A stretch of 64,000 nt of DNA, from contig JBAKBP010012996.1 in NCBI GenBank assembly GCA_037953745.1, positions 1 to 64,000 of the forward strand. The letters are read 5' to 3'. This document shows, in pieces, positions 33,611 through 45,970 of this stretch. The number at the start of each line of letters is the position of its first letter. The stretch's first letter is position 1. The DNA is from Lithodes maja. Lineage: Eukaryota > Arthropoda > Malacostraca > Decapoda > Lithodidae. The notes beneath the pieces were generated by a model. That model worked only from the letters and a program-made list of their open reading frames with translations, searched no databases and had not been told where the DNA came from. Made by a program: the position numbers and the translations under genes.

Positions 33611-35314
33611 TGTAACGCCTCCCGGCGTTAGCAGAATGGTTGCGTGGGGCATTGCAGCTCGCTAGCGCTCGCCAGGATGGGGGGATAGGCTACAGTTGTC
33701 CTAGAATGATCTGCTTTATTTCATTAGTGTCGTGTTGCCACAGGCAGTCTAGAAATGGTCTTTGTTTTGGTCTGTGGCCGCGTCTTATATTTTATATTCG
33801 CTATAATATAAATGTTGCTTGTGTGGGAGGCGAGCGAGAGAGTGTGAGGGGGTACACCCGGCAGCGAGGTGAGCTATGACGCGGCTCGCTTGGGCGCTGA
33901 CGGCGTTGGCGGCCGGGTGGTCAACTAGTCCCTTCCCGTCGCTGCCTCGTGTTCTTTACCAGCTCAGAGCTTGCCTGACACGCGTATCACCTACATCCTT
34001 TGCAATTCTGTCCCCCATACTCGCGACTTTGCATACTATCTCTCTCTCTCGACTTCTCCTTTCTCATTCTCTAATCTTTATTAAACTCAACATCCCTTCT
34101 GGTTTCAGCATAGACGTTCACCGTCGACCAGTCGTATTGTATGCGAAGCTCTCAGATATTTCCATGTATTAGGTTAAGGAGGTATTATGCCTTATTGAGG
34201 TTTAGAGAGACGGACTTTTCCGTATGTGTCCTCTCTCGGGAAGGTTGTAGACCGGTATATGTCTCCCTTGCAAGGTGTTGAATGATTCTGCTTGGTTATC
34301 TAAAGCTAGACTAGGGGTAAGGTTACTGTGTCGTTGTCTCCGATGTGTGCAGTGTTAGCTAAGCTCTGCACGACATCGACAGGTACTGTGGGAGCCTAAG
34401 TTGTCTTCGGGTTGGTTTACTTTGCGAGCACAGCGCTGCGGTGTGAGAGGGCCATAGCCTATCCCTCACAACATAGTGCTGCCTCTTTGTGTTGACTTCT
34501 GAGGGATCGCCAGGATAGAGCTAGGTACTAGAGACCTAGATTTATCAAGAGAGCATCCCCGTCATATAACGTAATCTTCATTATACCACCCTCGGACAAC
34601 GTTAGGCTACGAGCCGCATGCTCGCCCATTGTTGCCCTGCCTTGATACCCCAGCTAGACTTTATTAACTGAGCAGACACTGGTTAGAGATAAGCCCCATT
34701 ATTATATGTATGCAGCATTATTATTCACTGCACTTTTGAGCCGAGGTTGTTGTTGAGTTGCACAACCCGAGTAGGCTGTTGCGTTGTGTCACGAAGCATT
34801 TCTTTAGTTGTCGAGCATTACTACCTTTGCGCACTTTATTATTCGCCTGCTTATTATTACTATATGTCCTAGCATTTATTGTGACCCGTATTCTGCATTA
34901 TAATTGTTCAAGATTCTTTACGAACATCTTCCCAGCATCAGACTTATTTCAGAAGTTTCCAGTTGATGTTGCAGGACTAGCATTGCACTTTCTTTAATAC
35001 AGGAGTGCCAGTTATTTGAGTATCTACCGTAACGTTAATTAATCACGTTAACTATCTTTTCTTTGTGTAACATAATCGAGTAATCTTTTACTGTTTGAGA
35101 ATAGGCTGTTTTATTGAGCATCAGCCTAGTGTGTGTGCACCAGTTACCGAGTCATAGGATACCTCGTTGTCCAGGCACGACTCAGGGCGGTAATGGTGTT
35201 TTGTTTTCCAGTGTTTAAGGCAGGGGTTGGATCTAGTGTTACCGTTGTTGCTTTTTGCCATTATCTAGTCCAATGTTGAAGAGCCCTGTGTCTTTGAGAA
35301 CCTGGATCGTAACA
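33611..35314 (+). repeat. Element A 5' LTR
   Basis: 1704 bp, TGTAACGCC...CGTAACA. It contains the GCTTTATTTCATTAGTGTCG and TCTTTGTTTTGG motifs shared in form with the LTR of element B. It also has a CT-rich stretch and a long U5-like half with no gene. Short open frames within it have no support. Confidence 0.96.
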
Positions 35315-35316
35315 AA

Positions 35317-35324
35317 TGGCGACC
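35317..35324 (+). other. Element A primer-binding site
   Basis: TGGCGACC starts two bases after the LTR end and is followed by TAGCTCAGG. It is the same octamer as in B and C. Confidence 0.8.
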
Positions 35325-35524
35325 TAGCTCAGGATCTTGTGAACTAAGAGATAATTGCAGGATTGTTGTGGTCATTTGTTTTATTGAGGAATATAGTGGG
35401 CACGTTAATTTTTGTTTGGCAAAGTAGTATAGCACTTGAGAGTCTTCAGACATTTTTGGCAAGTGAATAGTGCTACATAGGAGCTTGGGTACTTTTTTTT
35501 TTTTTTTTATAAACGTGAGAATTT

Positions 35525-37566
35525 TTGGTGGACACAATGGGAGACGAATCAGAACACAGTGGTGGGTCAGGTCACGATACAGGCTCGGAGGGAGAAAGAC
35601 CTGTGGAGTGGCTAGTCGATAGCGAGGAGGGTGCTAGAAGATTTTTAGAAGTGCCCCTTACCGCTGCCAGGGTGTTGAAGCTAAATAAGTATGGCTTAAA
35701 GTGTGTGGCAGGTCTTCAGGGTCACCAGGGTTTAAGTGGCATGAGGAAAGATCAGCTGAGGACTTTGATATTGGGTTTAGAAGGGAGAGACCTGGGTGGA
35801 GAGGCGACTGGGGGCCCCGGTCCCCAGCCCCCCCTCCACTCTATCCCCGTATCAAACGTCAGGGTGCCTGAATTTAGTACATACCCCCAAGTTGATGGTC
35901 AATGGCAGCGTGGAATTCAATCACAGGGACCCTCTCCATTAAATGCACCTTCCCCTCCTCAAGGGTTGACTCCAGAATTGTTGTTTCGGCTTGAGATGGC
36001 CAAGGTTGAGGCTACCGAGAGACAGACTAGTGTGCAGGCTGAGGTTGCGAGAGCTCAGGTTGAGGCTACCGAAAGACAGGCTAGTGTGCAGGCTGAGGCT
36101 GCAGAGAGAACAGCTATACGAGAGGCTGAACTGCAGGCAGAGTCTACTAGGTATCGGGCTGACAGGGAGCTGGAGAGATCTCGAGTGGAGGTAACAGGGC
36201 GAAATATTGGGGGAGGTAACAGACATCGGGACCAATCTTTGTCGCACCTGTTGAAGCTAGTCCCTGTATTTGATGAGTCGGGTGTCACCGAATTTTTCAT
36301 GAGATTCGAGAAGAAGTGCCAGGAACACCAGTGGCCTAGGGAGAAGTGGGCAGCCCTTGTTTCCTCTAGACTTGTGGGCAAGGGACTCAAGGCTTATGAT
36401 GCATTGCCTATAGAGTCTTGTATTATCTATGAGGAACTCAAGGAGGCTCTCCTGAGAGCATACGAACTACAACCAGAGACGTACAGGTTGAAGTTCCGGG
36501 GTGTTACCAAGGGTCGGGAGAGCACCTTTTTGGAACATGCCCGGGAGCTGTCCGATGCTTTTGGGAATTGGCTGAGGTCGGAGAAAGCTACTACGTTTGA
36601 CGACATTAAACAGTTGGTGCTTTTAGAGCAGTTTTTCAAATGCACGGGCGGCGACCTGACGTTAAACCTGAAAGAAAAGCAACCAAAAACTCTACAGGAG
36701 GCAGCCGAGATGGCTGACCTCCGGCTATCACTAATTCGTGGGTGCGGATCTGCCCAGCGTAGTGAGGCAGGTAACAAGGGGCGTGACGCCCCTTATGTGA
36801 TATACCTTATGCAAACAAGTACAAGAGCCATGATACCAAGAATGACCACAAGACTAGCACCGTCCCGTTTAAGAAGGGGCCGGGCCCTTCCCAGTACCAA
36901 GGGAAGCCCAAAGGGGAGTTGGAGTGTTATCATTGTCATAAAAAGGGGCACTTTGCAAGAGTCTGTCCTAGCAAACCACCTACAGCAGCTGTGTCTTTGG
37001 CGTGCAACATTGGTGTGTCTCCGAAGTCGTCTGAGTTTGCCCGGGGCAGTTCGTCAGAGGCTGAGGCACAGCCAATGCAGAAGCACCTGGGAGGCTCGAA
37101 CCCTGCTCAGGATGTTTTTTGCGACCATAGAGGGCGGGGTTGCGTGATGTGGGCGGGGCGCAAGTATGGAGTAGAGGTCTTGCGTGATACAGGTGCTTCC
37201 CAGACTCTGATGAAAAACTTGACTGGCTACCCTATAAACGCGGCTCGGGTGGTAGTGGTGCAGGGTATTAATGCAACTCGGTCATACCCGCTGGTGCGGT
37301 TGGAGTTGGAGGTGGATGTTGTGGCACGTGAATTGGATGTCGGGATTGTGGAGAAACTGCCAGTGGAGGGCGTCGACCTTCTTCTCGGCAACGACTTTGC
37401 AATGCCCGCTTCTGAGGTTCTACCCTTAGTCGTTGCCGAGAGGCCGGCTGACGTGAGTAGGGAAGAGCAAGAGTGGGTCGAGCGGTGCCAGACACAACCC
37501 ATGGCGTGTGTTGTCACCCGAGCTCGGGCAGCTAAACTGTCACAGCCTAGTCCTCCGTCTTCAGAC
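35525..37566 (+). pseudogene. Element A gag and protease, one frameshift
   Basis: The frame from 35525 (about MGDESEHSGGSGHD, preceded by an in-frame ATG) encodes Gag. A Glu/Arg-rich coiled-coil-like part contains an 18-residue tandem duplication (VEATERQ...SVQAEVARAQ, near 36000-36110). The conserved Gag core FDESGVTEFFMRFEKKCQEH and ETYRLKFRGVTKG follow. Near 36800 the frame shifts; it resumes before 36919 with the knuckle CYHCHKKGHFARVC. The protease motif DTGASQTL and its flap-like GINATRSYPLV and LLLGNDF come next. The frame runs into TCAGAC at 37566, where element B is inserted. Confidence 0.9.
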
Positions 37567-39344
37567 TGTTACGACTGTGGTTCAAATATATCAGGGCTCT
37601 TATTCATTGGACTAGTAATGGCATAAATGTTACAACGGAAAGCGCTAGCTCCAACCTCTGAAGTATATTCCCAGTGAACAAAGAACACAAATACTCTACA
37701 GAGTTCTATATGCAATAATAGGCTATCAAACTCTCAATAAATGTGCGTCTACTCTAGGCTTAATGTTATGTGAAAACAGCCTATTACTACCTATAACCGA
37801 AGGTGCTTGGTTATGGTATGCAAAGTAAGGTGGTAAGGGAAGTTACAGCTTACGTTACTTTTAATCAATAAATGTCAGGCACTCCTGCATGAAAGAAAGT
37901 GCACTAAAGTCCTTCAACACTAACAAGGAATCTTCTTTAAATGTTAGATGTTATAAAGATGCTCGTATCGGAAATGGAACCCAAAAAGGCAGGCAGCGGA
38001 ACAATGCTCGTGCAGGCTATGCACACAAAAAGGCAGAATATATAATGCCGTCGGAGCCAAGAATATCCTAAACACTACAACACTAATAATAATCGCCACG
38101 ACAATGCAGTATTCCTATCAACAAAAAGAGCCTAAGTCGTTTGTGTCTCAATACATCAAACTAGGCTGCGAAATGCTTGTGTAATCATAAATGGTATGCA
38201 TAAAAAGAGTAATTAGGTTAATATACTTAATGTCTACTATGATTGATAAAGTCTAGCTAGAGTCAATGATACGAGATACTGGTGCGCATGGCATGCTGCA
38301 TAGCCTAGTGCAAATCTCAAGTCTGTGTGTCAAATATTACGTTATAATGAAGGGTAACTCTCTTGAGAAACCTTAATACCGAAGTAATAAGCGTTCTCCT
38401 GGCGTACCTCAAAGACAAACAATCGAGACCAGAACAGTGCAGAATGGTATAGGCAAAAAGCCCTCATTCGTGCATGCTCTACTCTCAATGGCACACAGAC
38501 TAGAATTTACTCAATCAACTCCAGTTCTCAGGTATGTCGTGCCGCTTTTTACACTCATAGGAAACAATACCTAGGATATCAGACTCCCAGTCTAGCATTA
38601 TCTAATCCAGCAGAACACTAATAATTATAGGAAGCGGCAATATGAAAGCCAACCAATGCTTCGTGATCCACTTATCTTAACAACTAACATACACAGGTTA
38701 TATCAGACCTTAACACACAATACAACTGGCCAGCATGAAGCTGATTTTGCAGAGTTAACCAGAGGGGATATAATGTTAATAAAGGTGGTGAAAGATATGG
38801 AAAATGAGAGATAGGCAGAGGAAAAGATTCTCAGGGGCGGAGCGGGAATAGATAGCAAGGGAAAAAAGATGAGTGTGTTCTAGAAACCAGATCTGAGGGA
38901 GAGAGTGGCGAGGAACCAGTATATATACTCGCACTAGCTCGAGCCGCGTGGGAAAAAGGCGGTTACAAGTCGACTAACCACTAACAAAGCTGTGCAGCAT
39001 GGTAAGGACCTCCCTCCACCAACCCCCGCGAGGCAGCCAGCCGTGACGTCATCGAGCGGGACAAAAAACACTGCGCGCCCCCTCTCACTCTGTTCTACTC
39101 CCTCTCTCTCTCCCAGATCCTATCATTACTAGTTAATGACAAAACATATACTTTACAATTAAATATATAAAGCCTTGACATGGGCGAAAACAAAGAGCCT
39201 TTCTGGACTGCCCATGACACAAGCTTTCATATGAAATAAAGCACACTCTAATACATAAACTGTAGCCCCATCCACTGCCCTGGCGATCCTAGCGAGTCAC
39301 TGTAGGACAAGCCATGCGGTTCTAACGGAGTGGTCAATGTCACA
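37567..39344 (-). repeat. Element B 3' LTR
   Basis: 1778 bp; on the plus strand TGTTACGACTGTGG...CAATGTCACA. It differs from the other copy mainly by small indels, for example near 38384, 38551 and 38608. Confidence 0.95.
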
Positions 39345-39360
39345 CCCCCCCCAAGATTTT
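39345..39360 (-). other. Element B polypurine tract
   Basis: In element sense, AAAATCTTGGGGGGGG directly precedes the 3' LTR, like the tract of element C. Confidence 0.87.
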
Positions 39361-39817
39361 TCTCAGAGGCCCCAAGGCTCACAAAAATCTGATGGTTAGA
39401 ACCCATGCTATATCTCCACGTCCCATCACCCAGCGGCAGTAAAATATCTGGCACAGTTCTTCAACAAAACATTTTTTCAAAATTATAACCCTCCCAACAC
39501 AATAGGTTAAATTATATGTAGTTATGCTCCTCAAGAGCGAGCTTCTCTCGCCCAGCATTCTGAGAGGAGTGCAACTCAGAATTACTGCTATAACATACTG
39601 AAAAAATTCAACTATCAAAGAAAGTTTTTTATTCGATTTTTATGTTTTTAATTTGTTTATTTCGGCTGCACTATAGGGGCAAGCCTAGTTTTTTCTTCTA
39701 TACCAAACGCTCAACTCCTGCTTTACGACCCAATACGCTGGGCTACAACCGCGAGCCAACAAGCACCAAGCGCAAAATACTATTCAAACTAAAGCAGGAG
39801 GCTACCCGTGTGTCAAT

Positions 39818-42800
39818 CTACCCAGGATCATATACCCTTGAACGACCATCTGCAACCAAGTTGTCACAACCGGCAATATGGCGTATGTCCAGGTTATATA
39901 CCAATAACCTTAGTGACCACCTGGTCAGCCTCATATTCCGATTATGAAACTGGTCCAAGAACTTGAGAGGGTGATGATCTGGGTAAACTACAACGACCGG
40001 ACCATAGGCTGGAACACAGACTTCGAAATGCCTCAGAGCAAGTACGACCGCCAGCAGCTCCTCCTCGACAACAGAGCAGCTCCCCTGGGCCGAATTGTAC
40101 TTCTCCGAGCAGAAACTAACAGGATGCTCCAGCCCATCATCGTCCTTTTCCACAAGGACGGCACCAGCCCCCACACCACTAGCCTCCGTTGCTAGTTGGA
40201 AAGGTAGGCTAAAGTCAGGGGCCCTGAGGATCGGGTGAGTGCACAACAGGTGTTTTACTTCTCTAAACACCTTCTCACACTCAGGCGCCCATTTGAACTT
40301 CTCATCCTTCCAGTTATCCTCCACCTGAGCTTGACTGTCCCGTTCTCCTTCTCCACCTTGACTGCTAAACGTCATCACAGGCACAGTGAGAGGCTCAGGG
40401 GGGTGCCTCCCCTACTCCTTCATGGGATTAACATGACATAACTGATTGCGCTTCCGTCCGTCTGGAGTGGCTACCAAGTAAACCAGGTCCGATAGCTCCT
40501 CCACCACCCTATAAGGACCAGTGTACTTCGCGGATAAGGGGTGACCTACAAGGGGCAGTAGAGTCAACACCTCCTGACCCACGTGAAACTCCCTGAGTTC
40601 AACCTTGAGGTCGTACCTGTCCTTCATGAGGGCCTGAGAGCTAGTCAAATTACGGCCAGCCAACTCCAGACTGCGCAACATCCGTTCTCGACTGTTGAGG
40701 ACACACTTGAGCATAGAACAAGGTTTTTCTGCGCCCTCCCATACTTCTCCAACCGTATGGAGAGGCCCTCTGACACGGTGTCCAAAGACGAGCTCATTAG
40801 GGCTGAATCCCAAACATTCCCCAGGTACCTCCCGTGCAGTAAACAAAACAACATGAATCTCCTGCGGGTAACCATACCGGGAAAAACACACTAGCAAGCC
40901 TCGGAACACCGTCCTCGCTGACCCATTTCTCATAGGGTACGCGTCAGGGTACCTCGTTGCTACATCTCTCGCCTGTGCAACACTGTCCTCCTTCAATTCG
41001 ACAGCACCGGTACCACATTCAAGAACCTCCGGGTCTTCCAATTGCAACTTACGAATGTCCGAAGGAGCAAGCCTATCCAAGTGCTTACGAAACAACTCAT
41101 GCCCCCCTCCTACATTAAATTTGGCCTCCCGTTGCTCTCTCTCTGCATACCGTTGCTGTCTCATCGTATTTTTAAGCCCATCCTCTGCCTTCTCCACAAC
41201 AGTTACTGGGTCTTCTTCAGACTCGATATTTGGTCCTAATACTGAGTCCCCGAGAATGTCCGCTGATACTAAACTCTCAACCGCATCAACTTTCAACCCC
41301 TTCTCGGTACCCTTCCTCCGCTGATCTAAAGATTGTTGACCAGAATGTAACTCCCTGGATGCAGGATCTCCGGTGACAACACACGCCATAGGCTGCACCG
41401 GACACTTCTCAACCCACTCCTGCTCCTCCGCACTCACGTCGGCCAGCTTCTCGGCAACGACCAAGGGTGGAGCCTCAGAAGTAGGTCCCGCAAAGTCGTT
41501 GCCGAGAAGGAGGTCGACGCCCCCAACAGGCAACTTCTCCACAATCCCTACATCCAGGTCACGAGTCACACCATCAACTTCCACCTTCATTCTCACAAGC
41601 GGGTATGACCTTGTCGCATTAACTCCCTGAACCACAATCACCCGCGCCGTATTGACAGGTTTACCAGTGAAATTTCTCAACAGTGTTTGCGATGCCCCAG
41701 TGTCACGCAAAATTCTCACCTCATGTCTTCTACCCCCCCACTCCACACAACCGAGTCCCCTGTGGTCACTAAAGTCATCACGGACAGGGAATAAGCCTTC
41801 CGGATCCTTCTGCACTGGCAGTGTATTTACCTCGGAAGAAATGCCTCTAACAAACTCCGATGTCCTCTTGAACACTCCAATGCCGTGAGCAAGACACGGC
41901 TGCCGGAGGAGGTCGACTAGGGCACTCATTTGCCTTATGACCCTCCTGGTGGCAACTAAAACACATAAATTTTGGTTTCGGCTTATACTGTGATGTAAAA
42001 GGCCCCTGACTTTTCACATACGGTGTGGTGTAAGGTTTGGATTCAGTTTTAGTTTCATGGCTCTTCTGTTTAAATGTGTCATTGTTCCGGGGAGGGGGAG
42101 GATAACGGTCCTTAGCACTTACATCGTACTTCTGTGAGGACCCGCAACCCCGAATCAACGACAGCCGTCGATCAGCCATTTCTGCTGCTTCGCCTAGAGT
42201 TCTTGGGTTTTTCTCCTTCAAGTTCAAAGTCAGATCACCGCCTGTGCTCTTAAAGAACTGCTCCAACATCATTAACTGCTTAATTTCATCAAATGTTGTG
42301 ACCTTCTCCGATCGGAGCCAGTTCCCCATAGCATCGGACAAGTCCCGGGCGTGTTCCAAAAAGGTGCTATCTCTTCCCTTAGTTACACCCCGGAACTTCA
42401 AACGGTACGTTTCTGGTTGCAATTCATAAGCCCTCAGGACAGCCTCCTTGAGATCCTCGTACACAATACATAACTCCAAAGGTAACGCATCGTAGGCTTT
42501 AAGACCCTTGCCTATTAATCTAGAGGATACAAGTGCTGCCCATTTATTCTCTGGCCACTGGTGTTCCTGGCACTTCTTCTCAAAGCGTGTGAAAAATTCT
42601 GTTACACCACTCTCATCAAACACCGGAACCAGTTTTAATAAGTGCGAGAGAGACTGCTCATGAACACGGTTACCAGCCCCAAGTCGCTGTCCCGTTGTCT
42701 CTACTCGCGACTTCTCTACATCCATGTCGGCACAGTACCTAGTCGACTCAGCTTGGATTTTTGCTAGCTCTATTTGCTGGTGACTTTTTCTCTCATCTAT

Positions 42801-43358
42801 CTTGGCTTATTCTAATTGCTGCTGAAGCTGAAGCTCAGATACCCTGATAGCCTTTCTCTCTTCGATCTTAGCTAATTCGAGCTGAAGCAATAATTCTGGA
42901 GTTAACCCTTGAGGTGAAGGTGCTACAATGTTTGAAATTACCGGTGGTCCCCCCAGGGGCAACCCACCCTGCCAGTCACCACCCAACTACGGAAGCGTAC
43001 CCGGGGTCGGCAAACTACTGGGATGGCTGGGAGTCGAGTGTAGGGGAAGCATGGCCGAAGGGCTCTGAGCACTCAACCCATCTCGCTCACCAGTCACCCT
43101 GCCCAGTACACACGTTATCAAGTTATCCCTGGTCATGCTGCTAGTACCCGCATGACCGATAGCTGTGGCCAGGCATTGAAGACCGTACCGATTCACACCC
43201 ACCAACCGCTCGGCAGTAACAGGCCATTGCAAAAATATCCTAGCATCCTCCTCACAGTTCACCTGATTAACCATATCATCATACTGCTGTTCCTCAGTTT
43301 CGACATTACGTACTGTGTCTCCATTCTCCTCTGATCCGGTATAAGACATGATGCTCAC
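39818..43358 (-). pseudogene. Element B gag-protease-(deleted IN/RT)-RNase H remnant
   Basis: From 43358 the Gag N-terminus reads MSIMSYTGSEENGD. After a frameshift and a TAA near 42806 the Gag core (VFDESGVTEFFTRFEKKC) and knuckle CFSCHQEGHKANEC follow. A shift near 41900 leads into protease (DTGASQTLL). Integrase is then cut: AVELKEDSVAQARDV jumps straight to ATRYPDAYPMRNG, so the zinc module and first catalytic Asp are gone. RYGYPQEI jumps to HVVLFTAREV, removing the second Asp and Glu. The GPY module follows (YTGPYRVVEEL). Another junction, QVEDNW to KDEKFKWAPE, removes the whole RT. RNase H remains but reads LATEAS and YPDHH where D is expected. No enzyme can be complete. Confidence 0.92.
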
Positions 43359-43556
43359 AAAAATTTCTCACCACAATATTCAGAAAAGAAGCACCCCAAA
43401 CTCTTATACCTCGATATACACACAAAAATTCTCGGAAATACTCAAGGGCTATACTATGTTGCAAAACAAAATTATTCTTGCTGATCCCCGCAAAATATTC
43501 TCCAAAACAACAAATGTTCCCTGCTAATAAATGTAGGTTCACCAAATCCTAGGTAA

Positions 43557-43564
43557 GGTCGCCA
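43557..43564 (-). other. Element B primer-binding site
   Basis: In element sense TGGCGACC follows the 5' LTR after two bases, continuing TTACCTAGG. Confidence 0.8.
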
Positions 43565-43614
43565 TTTGTTACGACTGGGGTTCAAATATATCAGGGCTCT
43601 TATTCATTGGACTA

Positions 43615-43912
43615 ATTTGTTAGTAGTCTTGGCAAATCCAACGTCAAGGCTATTAACCTAATTGCAATGACGACTTGTCTATTTTGACTGCTATGTCGTC
43701 ATTCCAACCGCGGTTAAAAAGAAAACGTCTAGAGTCTACTCCTTATCTTGCTCTAGGAGACGTTGTACATTAACCAAAACTACCACCGAAGGTGAAAAAA
43801 GCATAGAAGAGAAGAAAAAGGGGTTTACCTTAGTTACCGCTTAAGGCCCATCCCGTGTTCCGTCATGTGCAGATCCCTGTCGAACGTGCGCATGAGCGAC
43901 CCTCTCTTGTTA
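43615..43912 (+). repeat. DIRS left inverted terminal repeat
   Basis: Begins ATTTGTTAGTAGTCTTGGC and runs to CCTCTCTTGTTA. It is inverse to 51459-51754 with few mismatches. Confidence 0.95.
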
Positions 43913-44890
43913 TAATTTTTTCACGCGCCTCCATTGATTGAGTCCGCTTTTGTTGTGCTCCTTCAATTCACCCTGTTTTAGGTTCGTTTCGGCTTTTCTG
44001 GCCTTCTTTTTGCTAGACAGATGTTACGTGATCTAGGACACACCTAAATGGGCTCCTCAGTGTGTTTGATGGAGACGCGTGTGGAAATAGCTACCGAAGG
44101 TACGGGGGCGCTTGGCGTTCCCCGTCTATATGTTTTCATTCTTTCTCTTTTCATATTCTTTTTTCCTGTTAGTCTGGGCATAGTTTAGCTTTTAGCTTCA
44201 ATTAGCCTAGCTTGTTTATCCTTCAGGAATTGCTATGCCCTTATGAGTTCTCTTTTTTTCATAGCCTAGGTGTACAGTTGGTTCACAATCTGAGATTTCG
44301 TGGTGGCGGTGCTGTTTGTAGTGTTTGTGTCAGCCGCATAACTAGCGTTATTCCCGAGTCCCCCCTTTCGAGCCTTCACTGTGTCTCAAGGGCCTGGGCG
44401 CTTAGTGGTTCGTGATACCCAGAGGTACCCCACGGGGGCCTCTCCCTCACTCCACAGGGTTTTTCGCCCCTGACACATTCTCTCCTCGCGGCTAGGCCAC
44501 CCTTTTTCTCGCCAGTTTCATTACTGGTTTTTTGTGTTCCCTTCCTGTTTTCACCTCCATCCTTTCATAACTTTTGCCCAATCCTGGGGTACCCCACGGG
44601 GGCCCCTGTTGTGCCAACCCACCCAACCTGCCACTTTTCCTCATGGGCTTTGCTCTATCTCCGGGGGTTGGGTGGTTCCCAGGGGATGTGCCTCCTCTCC
44701 CCTGGTGTGCCTTCCTTGCCTCTCCCTTGACCGGTCGAGTCAGGATATTATCAAGGAAGACACTGCTCAGCTAGATGGTCACGGTCATCGTCGCTTGGAG
44801 TTCATAAGGAGTTGACGCTTGTTTGCCGGCCTTTTTTGGTTTTCCTAGACGCCCCTCTCGCTTGTTCGGCACCGGGCCCTCTTGGCCGTT

Positions 44891-45033
44891 CCCGCAAATT
44901 TGCGGAGTGCTCGATTCGGCCCTCTGGGTCATTTCGGCTCCCCGCAAATTTGCGGAGATCGCTGGGGGGTCGCGTGGCGATGTGGGAGGTTTGTGTCGGT
45001 ACGGATCTACCTCCATTGGCCCGCAAATTTGCG
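44891..45033. promoter_or_regulatory. Three copies of the palindrome CCGCAAATTTGCGG
   Basis: CCCGCAAATTTGCGG occurs at 44891-44905 and 44941-44955, and CCCGCAAATTTGCG at 45020-45033. The motif is self-complementary, an even spacing of 50 and 79 bp separates the copies, and they sit in the leader upstream of the coding region. They could be sites for a dimeric DNA-binding protein; no function is known to me. Confidence 0.8.
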
Positions 45034-45678
45034 TTTATAGTTGGCTTTCACTGTTGACCCTTTTTTGTGTCATATTGTTGCCTGATACTATATTGGTGTA
45101 TGCACTTTCCTGGTGTTATAGGCCCTGCATGTAAGATGTTGAGTGGTGGTTAACACTTTCTCCATCTTTGCAGGTTCTGCTGGTGCTCTTCCGCCTCGGC
45201 CGCCCTCCTCACCTACCTCTGTGCTCCCGGTTTAGGGTGAGTACAGATACCTGTTTGCATGTGTGTTCCTGTTTCCCCATGCTCCTTCTCTGGTTCTTCT
45301 TGGACATTCTCTCCACTTACGCCTTCGACGTGCTGATTCTGGTGTGTGTTCTTCTCGTGCTGGTCGGCTGCTTTGCTTTCGCCTTGGTTGTCGCTCCCCG
45401 TGCTTGGTGAGCCACATGTCCTGCTTGCGCCACTCGCTCTTTGTGTCCTCTACGGCCTACCTCCCTGCTCTGTGTGGCCCGTGTCTGGCCCTGGTGGTTG
45501 TGCTGCTCCATGGCCCTGGTTCCTCGGCGGCGGCTGTGGCCTCTGCTTCCCTTCCGTCGGTGTGGCCGATGGTCTCCCGCCACATTGGGCCTGTGGGCCG
45601 CCGTTCCCCGTCCTTTGTTGCCGCCCGGTTCCGCGTCACCCTGGGTATCCCTGACCCGACTGCCGGCCGTTCACCACA

Positions 45679-45900
45679 GCCCGTAGCCTCGTAGGTGGAG
45701 CTCTCGTCTCACACACGAGGGGTCGGGGGTTCACTCCCAGACCGGGCGGTGACGAATTGGGCTTGTCTCCTTTCATGTGTTAGCCTCAGTTCACCTAGCT
45801 GTATATAGGTACCTGGAATTCGTGGACGACGTTGTGCCGTCCCATCTGGGGTTGGCGCAAATGGTACAAGGCGAGCTGGGTATCATATGGTTCCCCTACG
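45679..45900 (+). mobile_element. tRNA-derived SINE-like sequence
   Basis: The head (45679-45747) folds like a tRNA. GCCCG pairs with CGGGC, and an anticodon-like arm CTCGT-CTCACAC-ACGAG has loop anticodon CAC (valine-like). A B-box-like GGTTCACTCC lies at 45728-45737. The body continues CAGTTCACCTAGCTG...TAGGTACCTGG, similar in style to the body of arthropod tRNA-SINEs. No poly-A tail or target duplication was found, so the 3' limit is approximate. Confidence 0.5.
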
Positions 45901-45970
45901 CTACTGGTCAACCTAAGCCTCCACGCTCTCGCTCGCCTCGCTACTGCCCCTCGTCGTCCTCCTGATCGCC

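Noticed and set aside
33640..34172. Small frames in the A-family LTRs (also at 218-457 and 57133-57680)
   Set aside because: They repeat with each LTR copy and lack any protein features; they are LTR sequence.
35265..35537. Minus-strand 90-codon frame
   Set aside because: It spans the LTR end, primer-binding site and leader of element A in antisense and includes a poly-Lys run from the T tract.
37889..38071. 60-codon frame repeated at 52078-52260
   Set aside because: It lies within the LTR of element B in both copies, antisense to the element.
45679..45747. Functional tRNA-Val gene
   Set aside because: The T stem has mismatches, the D arm is not clear, no terminator follows, and the sequence continues into a SINE-like body.
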